A stretch of 64,000 nt of DNA, taken from NCBI RefSeq assembly GCF_000383615.1, contig NZ_KB911585.1, positions 158,939-222,938 of the forward strand, in the 5' to 3' direction. The notes beneath the pieces are model-generated. The model was not told the origin of the DNA. It was given only the letters and a program-made list of their open reading frames with translations, and did not search any database. This document shows positions 32,269 to 40,638 of this stretch, piece after piece. Numbering within the stretch: the stretch's first letter is position 1; each line of letters opens with the position of its first letter. Made by a program: the position numbers and the translations under genes. The DNA comes from Streptomyces canus 299MFChir4.1 (GTDB taxonomy: Bacteria > Actinomycetota > Actinomycetes > Streptomycetales > Streptomycetaceae).

Positions 32269-32419
32269 TGGGGACTCTCCTCTACGGCGACGCGCGCCGC
32301 GGTCGTTCATTGCTTCTCGGTCGCCCCAGCATCCGCGACCGCGAACCGGATCCCCAACGCCCCGACCAGAAGTGAGCACAAACATCCATGCAGAGGCGCC
32401 CGACCGTCATACTCCCCTC

Positions 32420-33415
32420 ATGATTGACGAGGTCGATGGACAAATCCTCCGCTCCCTGTACCACCACCCCCGCGCCTCCTTCCGGCTCATCGGCGAGGTC
32501 GCCGGGGTGTCGGAGCAGACCGCGGCCCGCCGTTACCAGGCCCTGCGTCGCGAGGGCGTCATGCGCGTGGTGGGCCTGATCAACCCGGAGGTGCGCGGCC
32601 TGGCCCGCTGGATCACCCGCATCCGCTGCCGCCCCGACCGCGTGGCCCCGCTCGCGGACGCCCTCACCCGCCGACCCGACATCGCCTACGTCGGTCTCGC
32701 CTCCGGCGGCTCGGAGATCATCTGCGTGATCAACTCACCGGTCGACGCCCCCCACGACGACGTCCTGCTCCGGCAGCTGCCCAAGGCGGCCTCCGTGCTG
32801 GACGTCAGCATCGACCTGCTGATCCACCCCTTCGGCACGGTCGGCCTCTCCGAATGGTCCGGATACGGCAGCCGGCTCACCCCCGACCAGGTGGCCCGGC
32901 TCACCGCGGACCGTCCGCCCGCCGCCACCGGCCCCCTCCAGCCGCCCACCGTCGAGGACACCCCGCTGCTCGACGCCCTCGCCGAGGACGGCCGTACAAC
33001 CCACACCCGGCTGGCCGAACTCACCGGCTGGTCCAAGGCGCGTGTCGCCCGGCGGCTCGCCGCTCTGGAGTCCTCGGGTTCCCTCTCCTACGACGTCGAC
33101 CTGCTCCCCGAGCGGCTGGGCCACCACCTCAACGCCGCCCTGTGGTTGCGGGTGGCCCCCGCCCATCTCCAACGGGTCGGCGAGGAGTTGGCCGACCACG
33201 ACGAGGTGGCATTCGCGGGCGCCATGAGCGGCGACCACAACATCATGGTCGTCGTCTACTGCCGTGACGCGGAGGACTTCTACCGCTACCTCACGACCCG
33301 TGTGGCGGCCGTCCCCGGCGTCGACGCCTACAGCGTCAGCATCCACGTCCGCCGCCTCAAACAGGCCGCGTCCCTCATCGCCCACGGCCGGCTGCTCCCT
33401 CCGGGCCCGGCGTGA
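32420..33415 (+). CDS. Lrp/AsnC regulator with duplicated HTH-ligand units, 331 aa
   Basis: Two AsnC modules are fused head to tail. Module 1 has an HTH at residues about 3-45 (DGQILRSLYHHPRASFRLIGEVAGVSEQTAARRYQAL) and a RAM-like domain; module 2 has an HTH from about 178 (PLLDALAEDGRTTHTRLAELTGWSKARVARRLAAL) and a second ligand domain ending SVSIHVRRLKQ. Such double proteins probably behave as pre-formed dimers. ATG 32420 has no clear ribosome site. Divergence from the MFS pump over 151 bp suggests it regulates export in response to a small molecule. Confidence 0.9.
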   Translation: MIDEVDGQILRSLYHHPRASFRLIGEVAGVSEQTAARRYQALRREGVMRVVGLINPEVRGLARWITRIRCRPDRVAPLADALTRRPDIAYVGLASGGSEIICVINSPVDAPHDDVLLRQLPKAASVLDVSIDLLIHPFGTVGLSEWSGYGSRLTPDQVARLTADRPPAATGPLQPPTVEDTPLLDALAEDGRTTHTRLAELTGWSKARVARRLAALESSGSLSYDVDLLPERLGHHLNAALWLRVAPAHLQRVGEELADHDEVAFAGAMSGDHNIMVVVYCRDAEDFYRYLTTRVAAVPGVDAYSVSIHVRRLKQAASLIAHGRLLPPGPA

Positions 33416-33589
33416 AGGCGGCCCCGGGGGGTCAGCGTCCGCCGTCGGCGCCGACTGCTGATCGATTCTCTTGATCACCCCGATGATCACCCCACCGTCA
33501 TCGACCGCCTCACCGTGAGGAACTCAACCGCTCTTCGCCGCACAGACGTTGACCGTCCTCCGGTGCGACAGCAGAATGATCCCGCCCTT

Positions 33590-33603
33590 TGAGAGCGCTC
33601 TCA
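33590..33603. promoter_or_regulatory. LacI-family operator
   Basis: TGAGAGCGCTCTCA is a perfect 14-bp palindrome centred on CG, the classic form of LacI-family sugar-responsive operators in Streptomyces. It lies 32 bp upstream of the exported protein starting at 33636. No LacI regulator is nearby, so control must come from elsewhere. Confidence 0.75.
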
Positions 33604-33635
33604 GACACCGGGCCCCGCACCTCCCGAGGAGACCC

Positions 33636-35027
33636 ATGACCGGCAGTCCCCGCCCGCCCCTCAGCCGCCGCACGCTCATCGGGACCGGCCTCGGAGCCGC
33701 GGCCCTCGCCGCGACCGGCACCGGCACCGCCCAGGCGGCTCAGTCGTCTCGGGCGGCTCAGGGCCCGTCCGCGGCCTCCGCACCCCGCCGCGCGCAGGCC
33801 TTCCTGGCCGCCGCCATGGACGCCTACCCGGACCACGGCGCGATCCGGCTCACCCAGAGCTACACGGACCAGGCGGGACTGTTCAGCACGGCGTTCACCT
33901 ACGACAACGCCCTCGCGATCCTGGCCCATCTCACGTACCCCGCGGGCGAGTCGCGGGCCGTGGCCCTCGGTGACGCGCTGCTGTACGCCCAGACCCACGA
34001 CCCGGTGCACGACGACGGCCGACTGCGGCAGGCGTACAACGTCGGGCCGTACACCTTCTACGACGGCTCCCCGCAGCCGGAGGGGTTCGTCAAGGCGGAC
34101 GGCACGGCCAACGTGGGCACGCAGTTCGGCTTCACCGGCACCGCCGTGGGCGACATGGCGTGGGCCGGTATCGCGCTCGCCGCGCTCGCCGGGCGCACCG
34201 GTGCGCGGCGCTTCCTCACCGGCGCGGCGCGGATCGGCGAGTGGATCGAGCGGGTGGGCCGGACCGACGAGCCGCTGGGCGGCTACAAGTTCGGCGTCGA
34301 CGGGGCCGGCACGCGACTGCCGTTCACCTCGACCGAGCACAACACCGATCTGGTCGGTCTGTTCGGGCGGCTCGCCCGGCTGACCGGGGACAAGGTGTGG
34401 CGCGAGCGTCGCGAGCGTGCCAGGGCCTTCGTCGAGAAGATGTGGGAACCATCGGGAGGCTTCTTCTACACCGGCACCAACGACGGCGTGACGATCAACA
34501 AGTCGCCGGTCCCGGAGGACACCCAGACCTGGACCCACCTCGCCCTCGCCTCCAGGAGCCACTCCCGCTCCCTCGACTGGGCCGCGACCGAACTGGCCGT
34601 ACGGGACACGGCCGACCGCCCCAACAGCACGGTTCCCTCCGGCCAGTCCTACGAGGGCGGCACCTTCAGCTCCGCGAGCCTGCTGGCGAACGAGTCCGCC
34701 CCCATCGCCGACGGCCAGCCCAGGCCCGACCGCAACGGCGTCTGGTTCGAGGGCACCGCCCACCTCGCGCTCGCGCTGCGCCACCGGGGACAGGCCGGCG
34801 ACGAGAAGCACGCCCGCCGCCTGCTCGGCTCGATCGAGCGCGCGCAGGACCTCCTCGGCGATGCCCAGACCGTCGGCGGCAGGGCCCTCCCGACGCGCTC
34901 CGGGGTGGTCTCGGCGAGCAGCCCGCTCGACACCGGTTTCGGGTTCGGCTACTACCCCTACCGACACACCGGCGCCACGGCCTGGTACCTCCTGGCCACG
35001 GCCCGCGCCAATCCGCTGCGGGGCTGA
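33636..35027 (+). CDS. Tat-exported putative glycosidase-like protein, 463 aa
   Basis: Signal peptide with twin Arg ([27 protein letters not shown]), followed by an all-helical, Trp/Gly-rich protein with repeating segments ([67 protein letters not shown]) characteristic of six-hairpin (alpha/alpha)6 glycosidases. No specific GH family motif can be named. ATG 33636 follows CGAGGAG. The LacI operator just upstream supports a role in extracellular carbohydrate use. Non-catalytic members are possible. Confidence 0.75.
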   Translation: MTGSPRPPLSRRTLIGTGLGAAALAATGTGTAQAAQSSRAAQGPSAASAPRRAQAFLAAAMDAYPDHGAIRLTQSYTDQAGLFSTAFTYDNALAILAHLTYPAGESRAVALGDALLYAQTHDPVHDDGRLRQAYNVGPYTFYDGSPQPEGFVKADGTANVGTQFGFTGTAVGDMAWAGIALAALAGRTGARRFLTGAARIGEWIERVGRTDEPLGGYKFGVDGAGTRLPFTSTEHNTDLVGLFGRLARLTGDKVWRERRERARAFVEKMWEPSGGFFYTGTNDGVTINKSPVPEDTQTWTHLALASRSHSRSLDWAATELAVRDTADRPNSTVPSGQSYEGGTFSSASLLANESAPIADGQPRPDRNGVWFEGTAHLALALRHRGQAGDEKHARRLLGSIERAQDLLGDAQTVGGRALPTRSGVVSASSPLDTGFGFGYYPYRHTGATAWYLLATARANPLRG

Positions 35028-35130
35028 CTCCCGGTCAGCACACCGTCGGCGTCGACGTCGCACTCCATGGCGTTGAAGCCCTTGGGATCTTTGCTGCCTC
35101 ATTACACGGAGATGACCGGACAACTGCTGA
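35028..35130. other. Non-coding stretch left of the rearrangement scar
   Basis: Lower GC than the surroundings around 35085-35115 and no ribosome site. One minus-strand frame could encode a short EF-hand-like run ([15 protein letters not shown]), too short to call. It is probably debris from the same rearrangement as the two fragments that follow. Confidence 0.4.
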
Positions 35131-35277
35131 TCCATGGCCGGATGGCTGCCTGCCTGCAAGATCAAATGGCGCGTCGACGGCTTCCAGAACGTCCCCCGCC
35201 CCAGCGGTGCCCAGCGCAACCTCCTTGGCTTCAAGGACGGCATCGCCAACCCGGAGGTGACGTCGGCCCGTGAGGTG
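35131..35277 (+). pseudogene. Internal fragment of a DyP-type peroxidase gene
   Basis: The frame reads [17 protein letters not shown], then [20 protein letters not shown]. The [12 protein letters not shown] run is the heme-peroxidase signature of DyP/EfeB proteins. There is no start, no signal and no distal His/Arg domain; homology stops at about 35275, where opposite-strand acetate transporter sequence begins. Only about 45 of some 400 codons remain. Confidence 0.75.
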
Positions 35278-35480
35278 TTGCCCTTGCGGAACTCCCACAT
35301 GCCGGCCAGGAGTTGGGCGAGTTCGCCGTAGAGGAGAGCGAGCGGCAGGACGACGGCGACGAGGCTCTTGTCGGTGATCAGGTTGGCGTTGAAGGTGCTG
35401 AGAACGAAGGTCGTCGCGGCGAAGGCGGCGAGACCGAGCGGGCCGGGGTCCGCGATGCTTTCGGTGGTCGGGGTGCTCAT
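35274..35480 (-). pseudogene. 5' fragment of an acetate/succinate transporter gene (SatP/YaaH family)
   Basis: Starts properly (ATG 35480, GGGAGG 8 nt upstream) and reads [20 protein letters not shown], spans 1 and 2 of the GPR1/FUN34/YaaH fold, to MWEFRKGNT. There it leaves the family and runs into the reverse strand of the DyP fragment. About one third of a normal 200-residue transporter is present. The promoter side may still be transcribed, but the product would lack four of six spans. Confidence 0.8.
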
Positions 35481-35758
35481 GTGCGCCACCTCCCATGATC
35501 CAGGTCACAGGACTTTCAGATCCATTGCAGGCACCCCCTACGGACAGGCGCCGTGTCGACGGCCGGCGTCGGAAACGGTGTCCGACTGGGCTGCGGGACG
35601 GTCGCGGCTCCCCGGGGACGGCAGCAAGATGGTGGTATGCGACGCCCTGCGCAGGGCGCGAGACACGACATGACGTGGCAGATCAAGAGCTCATCCTGGG
35701 GCACTCGCTGCGAGACCCTGCATCCACTCGGTCAGTACGTCGACGGCAGGAGCCAGCC

Positions 35759-36109
35759 ATGATCAGCGGTGCACATGTCATCCTCTACAGCCAGGACGCC
35801 GAGGCGGACCGTGCCTTCCTCCGTGACGTCCTCGGGTTTCCCGGCGTCGACGCGGGCGGCGGCTGGCTCCTCTTCAAGCTGCCCCCGGCCGAGGTCGCCG
35901 TGCACCCGACCGACGGTCCGCCGCAGCACGAGTTCTACCTGATGTGCGACGACCTCGATTCCCAGCTCGGCGAGTTCCGCGCCAAGGGCGTCGAGATCAC
36001 CCGCCCGGTCAGCGAACAGCGCTGGGGCAGACTGACCGCGATCCGTCTCCCCAGCGGCGCCGAGCTCCCCCTGTACGAACCGCTTCACCCCCTCGCCCAC
36101 GGCCTGTGA
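35759..36109 (+). CDS. VOC-family (glyoxalase-like) protein, 116 aa
   Basis: A single vicinal-oxygen-chelate module pair: ISGAHVILYSQDAEADRAFLRDVLGFP opens the first beta-alpha-beta-beta-beta unit and PQHEFYLMCDDLDSQLGEFRAKGVEI the second. A Glu in YEPLHP near the C-terminus may bind metal. ATG 35759 follows AGGAG. Roles in the family range from lyases to resistance binding proteins; none can be assigned. Confidence 0.85.
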   Translation: MISGAHVILYSQDAEADRAFLRDVLGFPGVDAGGGWLLFKLPPAEVAVHPTDGPPQHEFYLMCDDLDSQLGEFRAKGVEITRPVSEQRWGRLTAIRLPSGAELPLYEPLHPLAHGL

Positions 36110-36311
36110 CGTCGATCGCCGTGCGGCAGTCACCGGCCCCGGGCCCCCGGGCACGCCCAGGAGCATCCGCCCACGTGACCTTCGCTGCCGCAAGGTCGAT
36201 ACTGCCGAGAGCAGGGTCAACGCTGTCCGCCGCCGACCACCGATGGAGATCTGACGAGCCGCCACGCACCGCCACGGACCGTCAAGATCCAATACCCACC
36301 AGGAGATACCC

Positions 36312-37304
36312 ATGAGGATGCTGATCAACGTCCCGGAAACCGTGGTCGCGGACGCCCTGCGCGGCATGGCGGCCGCCCATCCGGAGCTGACCGTGGATGT
36401 CGAGAACCGGGTGATCGTACGGCGGGACGCCCCCGTGGCCGGGAAGGTCGCCCTGATCTCCGGCGGCGGCTCCGGGCACGAGCCGCTGCACGGCGGATTC
36501 GTCGGACCCGGCATGCTCTCCGCGGCCTGCCCGGGCGAGGTGTTCACGTCTCCGGTGCCCGACCAGATGGTGCGGGCGGCGGCCGCCGTGGACAGTGGGG
36601 CGGGTGTGCTGTTCATCGTGAAGAACTACACGGGCGACGTGCTCAACTTCGACATGGCTGCCGAACTCGCCGAGGACGAGGGCATCCAGGTCGCGAAGGT
36701 TCTGGTCAACGACGACGTGGCGGTGACCGACAGCCTCTACACGGCCGGCCGGCGCGGCACCGGCGCCACCCTGTTCGTGGAGAAGATCGCGGGCGCGGCG
36801 GCGGAGGAGGGACAGTCGCTGGAGCGGGTGGAGGCGATCGCCCGCCAGGTCAACGAGAACTCCCGGAGTTTCGGCGTCGCGCTGAGCGCGTGCACCACGC
36901 CCGCCAAGGGCAGCCCGACCTTCGACCTGCCGGCCGGCGAGCTGGAACTGGGGGTCGGCATCCACGGCGAGCCCGGCCGGGAGCGGCGCGCGATGATGAC
37001 CTCCCGGGAGATCGCCGACTTCTCGGTGCACGCGATCCTGGACGACATGAGCCCGCGCAACCCCGTGCTCGTGCTGGTCAACGGCATGGGAGCCACCCCG
37101 CTCCTGGAGCTGTACGGCTTCAACGCCGAGGTGCAGCGGGTGCTCGCCGACCGCGGGGTCGCCGTCGCCCGCACCCTGGTCGGCAACTACGTCACCTCGC
37201 TCGACATGGCCGGCGCCTCGGTCACCCTGTGCCAGGTGGACGAGGAGCTGCTGCGCCTTTGGGACGCGCCGGTGCGGACGCCGGGGCTGCGCTGGGGAGT
37301 GTGA
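36312..37304 (+). CDS. dhaK: Dihydroxyacetone kinase subunit DhaK, 330 aa
   Basis: The substrate-binding subunit of the PTS-dependent dihydroxyacetone kinase. His218 in GVGIHGEPG corresponds to the residue that binds dihydroxyacetone covalently in E. coli DhaK. ISGGGSGHEPLHGGFVG near residue 50 and KNYTGDVLNFDMAAE near residue 104 are family blocks. ATG 36312 follows AGGAG at 36301. It is first of dhaKLM, which turns dihydroxyacetone into its phosphate using PEP. Confidence 0.96.
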   Translation: MRMLINVPETVVADALRGMAAAHPELTVDVENRVIVRRDAPVAGKVALISGGGSGHEPLHGGFVGPGMLSAACPGEVFTSPVPDQMVRAAAAVDSGAGVLFIVKNYTGDVLNFDMAAELAEDEGIQVAKVLVNDDVAVTDSLYTAGRRGTGATLFVEKIAGAAAEEGQSLERVEAIARQVNENSRSFGVALSACTTPAKGSPTFDLPAGELELGVGIHGEPGRERRAMMTSREIADFSVHAILDDMSPRNPVLVLVNGMGATPLLELYGFNAEVQRVLADRGVAVARTLVGNYVTSLDMAGASVTLCQVDEELLRLWDAPVRTPGLRWGV

Positions 37305-37341
37305 GCAAGCGATCAACGTAACGACCACGCAAGGAGATCCA

Positions 37342-37941
37342 GTGCTCGACGCCGACTTCTTCCGCCGTTGGATGGCGGCGACGGCCGCCTCCGTCGACCG
37401 TGAGGCGGAACGACTCACCGCCCTCGACTCCCCCATCGGGGACGCCGACCACGGCAGCAACCTTCAGCGCGGGTTCACGGAGGTGGCCACGACCCTGGAG
37501 AAGGAGGCCCCGGACACCCCGGGCGCGGTCCTCACCCTCGCCGGACGCCGGCTCATCTCCACGGTCGGCGGTGCCTCGGGGCCCCTGTACGGGACCCTGC
37601 TGCGGCGGACCGGCAAGGCGCTCGGGGACGCAGGTGAGGTCAGTGCCGAACAGCTCGCCGAGGCGCTGCGGGCGGGCGTGGAGGCGGTCATGACGCTGGG
37701 CGGGGCCGCCCCGGGCGACAAGACCATGATCGACACGCTGGTCCCGGCCGTCGACGCGCTAGGAACCGGCTTCGCGGCGGCCCGGACGGCCGCCGAGCAA
37801 GGGGCCCTGGCCACCACGCCGTTGCAGGCCCGCAAGGGCAGGGCGAGTTATCTCGGCGAACGCAGCATCGGGCACCAGGACCCGGGCGCGACCTCGGCCG
37901 CCCTGCTGATCGCCGCACTCGCGGAGGCCGCGGGTGAGTGA
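37342..37941 (+). CDS. dhaL: Dihydroxyacetone kinase subunit DhaL, 199 aa
   Basis: The ADP-binding subunit that relays phosphate from DhaM to DhaK-bound dihydroxyacetone. The Mg-ADP loop SPIGDADHGSNLQRG carries Asp34 and Asp36; VGGASGPLYGTLLRR near residue 75 and GAAPGDKTMIDTL near residue 115 complete the nucleotide site. GTG 37342 follows AAGGAG. It overlaps dhaM by 8 bp, so the two are translationally coupled. Confidence 0.96.
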   Translation: MLDADFFRRWMAATAASVDREAERLTALDSPIGDADHGSNLQRGFTEVATTLEKEAPDTPGAVLTLAGRRLISTVGGASGPLYGTLLRRTGKALGDAGEVSAEQLAEALRAGVEAVMTLGGAAPGDKTMIDTLVPAVDALGTGFAAARTAAEQGALATTPLQARKGRASYLGERSIGHQDPGATSAALLIAALAEAAGE

Positions 37942-38344
37942 CAAGAAGCTGGTCGGGATCGTGCTGGTGTCGCACAGCGCCGAGGTCGCCGCGTCCGTGG
38001 CGGAACTGGCGAAGGGGCTCGCGGGCGGTGGCACTCAGGTGCCCGTCGCCGCGGCCGGGGGCACCGAGGGCGGCGGATTCGGTACGAGTGCGGAGCTGAT
38101 CGCGGGCGCGGCCGCCGCGGTGGATCAGGGCGCCGGGATCGCCGTCCTGACGGACCTCGGCAGTGCGGTGCTCACCGTCAAGGCGCTGCTGGCGGAGGGG
38201 GACGAGCTCCCCGAGGGCACACGGCTGGTGGACGCCCCGTTCGTCGAGGGAGCGGTCGCCGCGGTCGTCACGGCGGCGACCGGAGCTGACCTCGCGGCGG
38301 TGGAGGCGGCGGCCGCGGAGGCGTACGACTACCGGAAGGTGTGA
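37934..38344 (+). CDS. dhaM: PTS-dependent dihydroxyacetone kinase phosphotransferase DhaM, 136 aa
   Basis: An EIIA-mannose-like domain. His14 in VLVSHSAEVA is the phospho-acceptor. It is only the first domain of the three found in E. coli DhaM (no fused HPr or EI-like domain), so it must be phosphorylated by the general HPr encoded elsewhere. GTG 37934 overlaps the dhaL stop. The stop codon lies inside the first copy of a 19-bp tandem repeat. Confidence 0.95.
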   Translation: MSDKKLVGIVLVSHSAEVAASVAELAKGLAGGGTQVPVAAAGGTEGGGFGTSAELIAGAAAAVDQGAGIAVLTDLGSAVLTVKALLAEGDELPEGTRLVDAPFVEGAVAAVVTAATGADLAAVEAAAAEAYDYRKV

Positions 38345-38400
38345 CGGCTACCGGCAGGTGTGACGGCTACCGGCAGGTGTGACGGCTATCGGCAGGTGTG
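38337..38400. repeat. 19-bp tandem repeat, three copies plus a partial
   Basis: AGGTGTGACGGCTACCGGC occurs at 38337-38355 and 38356-38374 exactly, at 38375-38393 with one change, and starts again at 38394. The first copy contains the dhaM stop codon; the rest fills the convergent gap to the chitosanase gene. It probably arose by slippage and has no clear hairpin. Confidence 0.95.
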
Positions 38401-38447
38401 GCGGCTTCCACGACGGTCGATAGGCGGTGCGGCGGATCCTGGCGGGA

Positions 38448-39146
38448 TCACTTCTCCTGTACGAACAGTCCCGCCAGCCGCTCTCCCGTCGTGACGGCGG
38501 CGGCATGGTCCTCGATCGGCTTCACCTGAGTGTTCCGGAAGACGATGTAGGTGACACCTGAGGGCGTGCCGCCCCCGCGCGGATCGGGACGGATGCCGAG
38601 GGCCTTGGCGGTGGCGTAGGACGCCTCGCCGATGATGTGGCCCGGGCCCACGTCCCCGACCACGGCGTACTGCACCCGGTCCTGGTACACGACGGCCGCG
38701 ACCGCGCCGCCGCGCACCCCGTCCCGGCGGTGGTCCCAGATCCGGCTCGGGGCCGGCACCACGATGTACGGCAGGCGTTCGGCGCTCAGGTAGCGGCCGT
38801 CGGACTGCTGGAAGGCGGTGGCGTCGGAGAACAGCGGGTCGGTGCGGCGGTTGCAGCGGGGGCCGGCCCGGCCGTCGCAATCGATGTCCATGTCGGCTTT
38901 CCAGAAGACCGCGTTCCGGGTGCCGCAGACGGGGACGTTCGCGGCCGTGCCGTCGTCACTGCGGTAGCGGCCGTGTGAGACGGGCTCGCACGTGCGCACC
39001 CTGGCCAGGAGGTCGGCGGCCGCGACCTTCCCCTCGCGCCGCACCACCGGCTCCGTCCGGGCGGTGGCGTGCTCCAGGGCGGGGGGCGTCGTCGGGGCGA
39101 GCAGAGCGGCACTTGCCGCGGCCAGCGTCAGCGACCGGACACGCAC
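38448..39146 (-). CDS. Secreted GH75-family chitosanase, 232 aa
   Basis: Signal peptide (VRSLTLAAASAALLAPTTPPALE) followed by the GH75 fold. AVFWKADMDIDCDG near residue 80 provides the family acidic residues, with paired Cys around CDGRAGPRCNRRTDP, then LPYIVVPAP and VVGDVGPGHIIGEASYATAKALGI. Endo-hydrolysis of chitosan outside the cell is expected. The GTG start at 39146 has AGAGGGAG 7 nt upstream; an ATG further 5' would place the ribosome site inside the gene. The 345-bp promoter side faces the FN3 lipoprotein gene. Confidence 0.88.
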   Translation of the reverse strand: MRVRSLTLAAASAALLAPTTPPALEHATARTEPVVRREGKVAAADLLARVRTCEPVSHGRYRSDDGTAANVPVCGTRNAVFWKADMDIDCDGRAGPRCNRRTDPLFSDATAFQQSDGRYLSAERLPYIVVPAPSRIWDHRRDGVRGGAVAAVVYQDRVQYAVVGDVGPGHIIGEASYATAKALGIRPDPRGGGTPSGVTYIVFRNTQVKPIEDHAAAVTTGERLAGLFVQEK

Positions 39147-39491
39147 GATAAGGCTCCCTCTCCTCGGGGGCATTGACGGACACTCAGCCCAATCTGATGC
39201 TGCTTCAGCCGGGGGGCCACCGCAGAGGGGCCGGACGGGGCAGGGGCCGGGGGCCCGAGTTCTCGACGAACCGGGCCTCCCGGCCACCCGACGGCGCGGG
39301 GACAGCGACGACAGCGGTCCGCGCCACCGGCACGAACTCCGTTTCCCTCGTGGAGAGTTCGGCCGAGAAGGTCTTCAGCATACGTAACCCTCGCGAGCGC
39401 GACCCTCACGGTCCGCCCCCTTGCCGCGGGCATCCGACCGGCGCCATATTGGTCCGGACCATTGCCGTGGTGTTCTCCGGGAGGCAGAGAC
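39147..39491. other. Divergent intergenic region, chitosanase/FN3 lipoprotein
   Basis: A 345-bp non-coding interval with promoters presumably for both sides. The only clear element is the palindrome at 39448-39463. Frames across it have no ribosome site or family resemblance. Confidence 0.6.
39448..39463. promoter_or_regulatory. DasR-like palindrome (candidate dre site)
   Basis: ATTGGTCCGGACCATT contains the perfect 12-bp palindrome TGGTCCGGACCA. The remembered DasR core is TGGTCTAGACCA, so only the two central bases differ. It lies 28 bp upstream of the FN3 lipoprotein start, in the same interval as the chitosanase promoter. DasR governs aminosugar and chitin genes in Streptomyces, which fits the neighbourhood. 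Confidence 0.5.
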
Positions 39492-40472
39492 GTGCGAGGC
39501 GTTCCCGTCCCCCTGTGCCTGTGCGCCGCGCTCGTCCTCGTCGGCTCCTGCGGATGGGGCGGACCGGACGACGGCGAGAGCGGCCGACTGCCCGCCGCCC
39601 CCGTGGGCGTCACCGCCGCCGCGGGCAGCGCGACCAGTGTGCACGTGATGTGGAACGCCGTCGGCGCGGGAATCGAGCGCTACGAGGTATATCGCGGCAC
39701 CACCAAGGTTGAGGATGTGCCGGGTTCACGGCACATGGTGGATGTCACCAGGCTCAAGCCCACCACCCCGTATGTCTTCACCGTGCGGGCCCGTGACACC
39801 GAGGGGCGCCTCGGGCCGCCCAGCCGGGAGGTGCGGGCGACGACTCCGGCGGCCGCGGCGGCGGACCGTTCGGCCCCGACCCGTCCCGGTGAGCTGCGGG
39901 GCCGGACGGCGGGCAGCCGGGCCGTCCAGCTGAGCTGGGCCGCCTCGGCGGACGACCGGGACGTGGTGTCGTACGACATCTATCAGGGCGGCACGAAGAT
40001 TCACAGTGTGGGTGGGGACCAGACGGCGGCCGTGGTCACCGGGCTGCGTCCGGGCACCCACTACTCCTTCACCGTCCGGGCCCGGGACGCCGCCGACAAC
40101 CTCTCGCCGGCCGGACGCGCCGTCCGCCTCACCACTCCGGGCGGCGACGACGGCCGGGACACGGCACCGACGGACTTCCGTGCGAGCACCCGGCGGGCGG
40201 CCGACGGCGCGTACTACCTCGACCTGTCCTGGATGCCACCCCGGACGGACGGTGTCGTCACGGAGTACCAGGTCCACCTCGACGGCAGGGCGGCCACCTC
40301 GCTGGTGTTCGGCGGGGCGCCTCCGCGCGGGAGGGCGACGTACAGCTTCTATCTGGGACGGGAGGCCGGGGAGAGGCACCGGGTGCGGATCCGGCCGCGG
40401 CTGCCCGACGGCACCTGGGGCGGGCTGTCTGCGGAGCGGTCGGTGACGACGGGCGTGCCCGCTGCCCCCTGA
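39492..40472 (+). CDS. Lipoprotein with three fibronectin type III domains, 326 aa
   Basis: A lipoprotein signal (ALVLVGSC, lipidated Cys20) is followed by three FN3-like beta sandwiches at about 40-125, 130-225 and 230-322. The repeats are evident from YEVYRGTTKVEDV/YDIYQGGTKIHSV and PYVFTVRARDTEGRLGPPS/HYSFTVRARDAADNLSPAG; the third is more diverged. No catalytic domain is present. GTG 39492 has GGGAGG 9 nt upstream. FN3 modules often accompany chitin-active enzymes; with the DasR-like site, a role at the cell surface in polysaccharide binding is plausible but unproven. Confidence 0.88.
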   Translation: MRGVPVPLCLCAALVLVGSCGWGGPDDGESGRLPAAPVGVTAAAGSATSVHVMWNAVGAGIERYEVYRGTTKVEDVPGSRHMVDVTRLKPTTPYVFTVRARDTEGRLGPPSREVRATTPAAAAADRSAPTRPGELRGRTAGSRAVQLSWAASADDRDVVSYDIYQGGTKIHSVGGDQTAAVVTGLRPGTHYSFTVRARDAADNLSPAGRAVRLTTPGGDDGRDTAPTDFRASTRRAADGAYYLDLSWMPPRTDGVVTEYQVHLDGRAATSLVFGGAPPRGRATYSFYLGREAGERHRVRIRPRLPDGTWGGLSAERSVTTGVPAAP

Positions 40473-40638
40473 CGGCCACTCACGGCTGCGCCGGACGGAG
40501 CAGCCCGTCACCTGTCCGGCGGCGCTCCGGCTGCGGGACGGGCCCCGGACCCGTTGGCTGTCCCCGAGGCAGCACGGGCTTCCCCCACCTCGGCGGCGCC
40601 ACGGATGTACCGCCAACCGTGCCGCCGGAGGGCAGTCC

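Noticed and set aside
35035..35098. Short EF-hand-like segment ([15 protein letters not shown]) on the minus strand
   Set aside because: Only about 20 codons, no start or stop in context, and the DxDxDG pattern arises easily; treated as possible debris only.
33510..35277. Reading-through of the acetate transporter into a 659-residue protein
   Set aside because: Beyond about 35273 the frame is antisense to the DyP fragment and the Tat-exported gene, so homology ends at the scar.
36118..36160. C- and G-rich run after the VOC gene as a terminator
   Set aside because: The complementary arms do not align into a stable stem with a sensible loop and there is no T tract.
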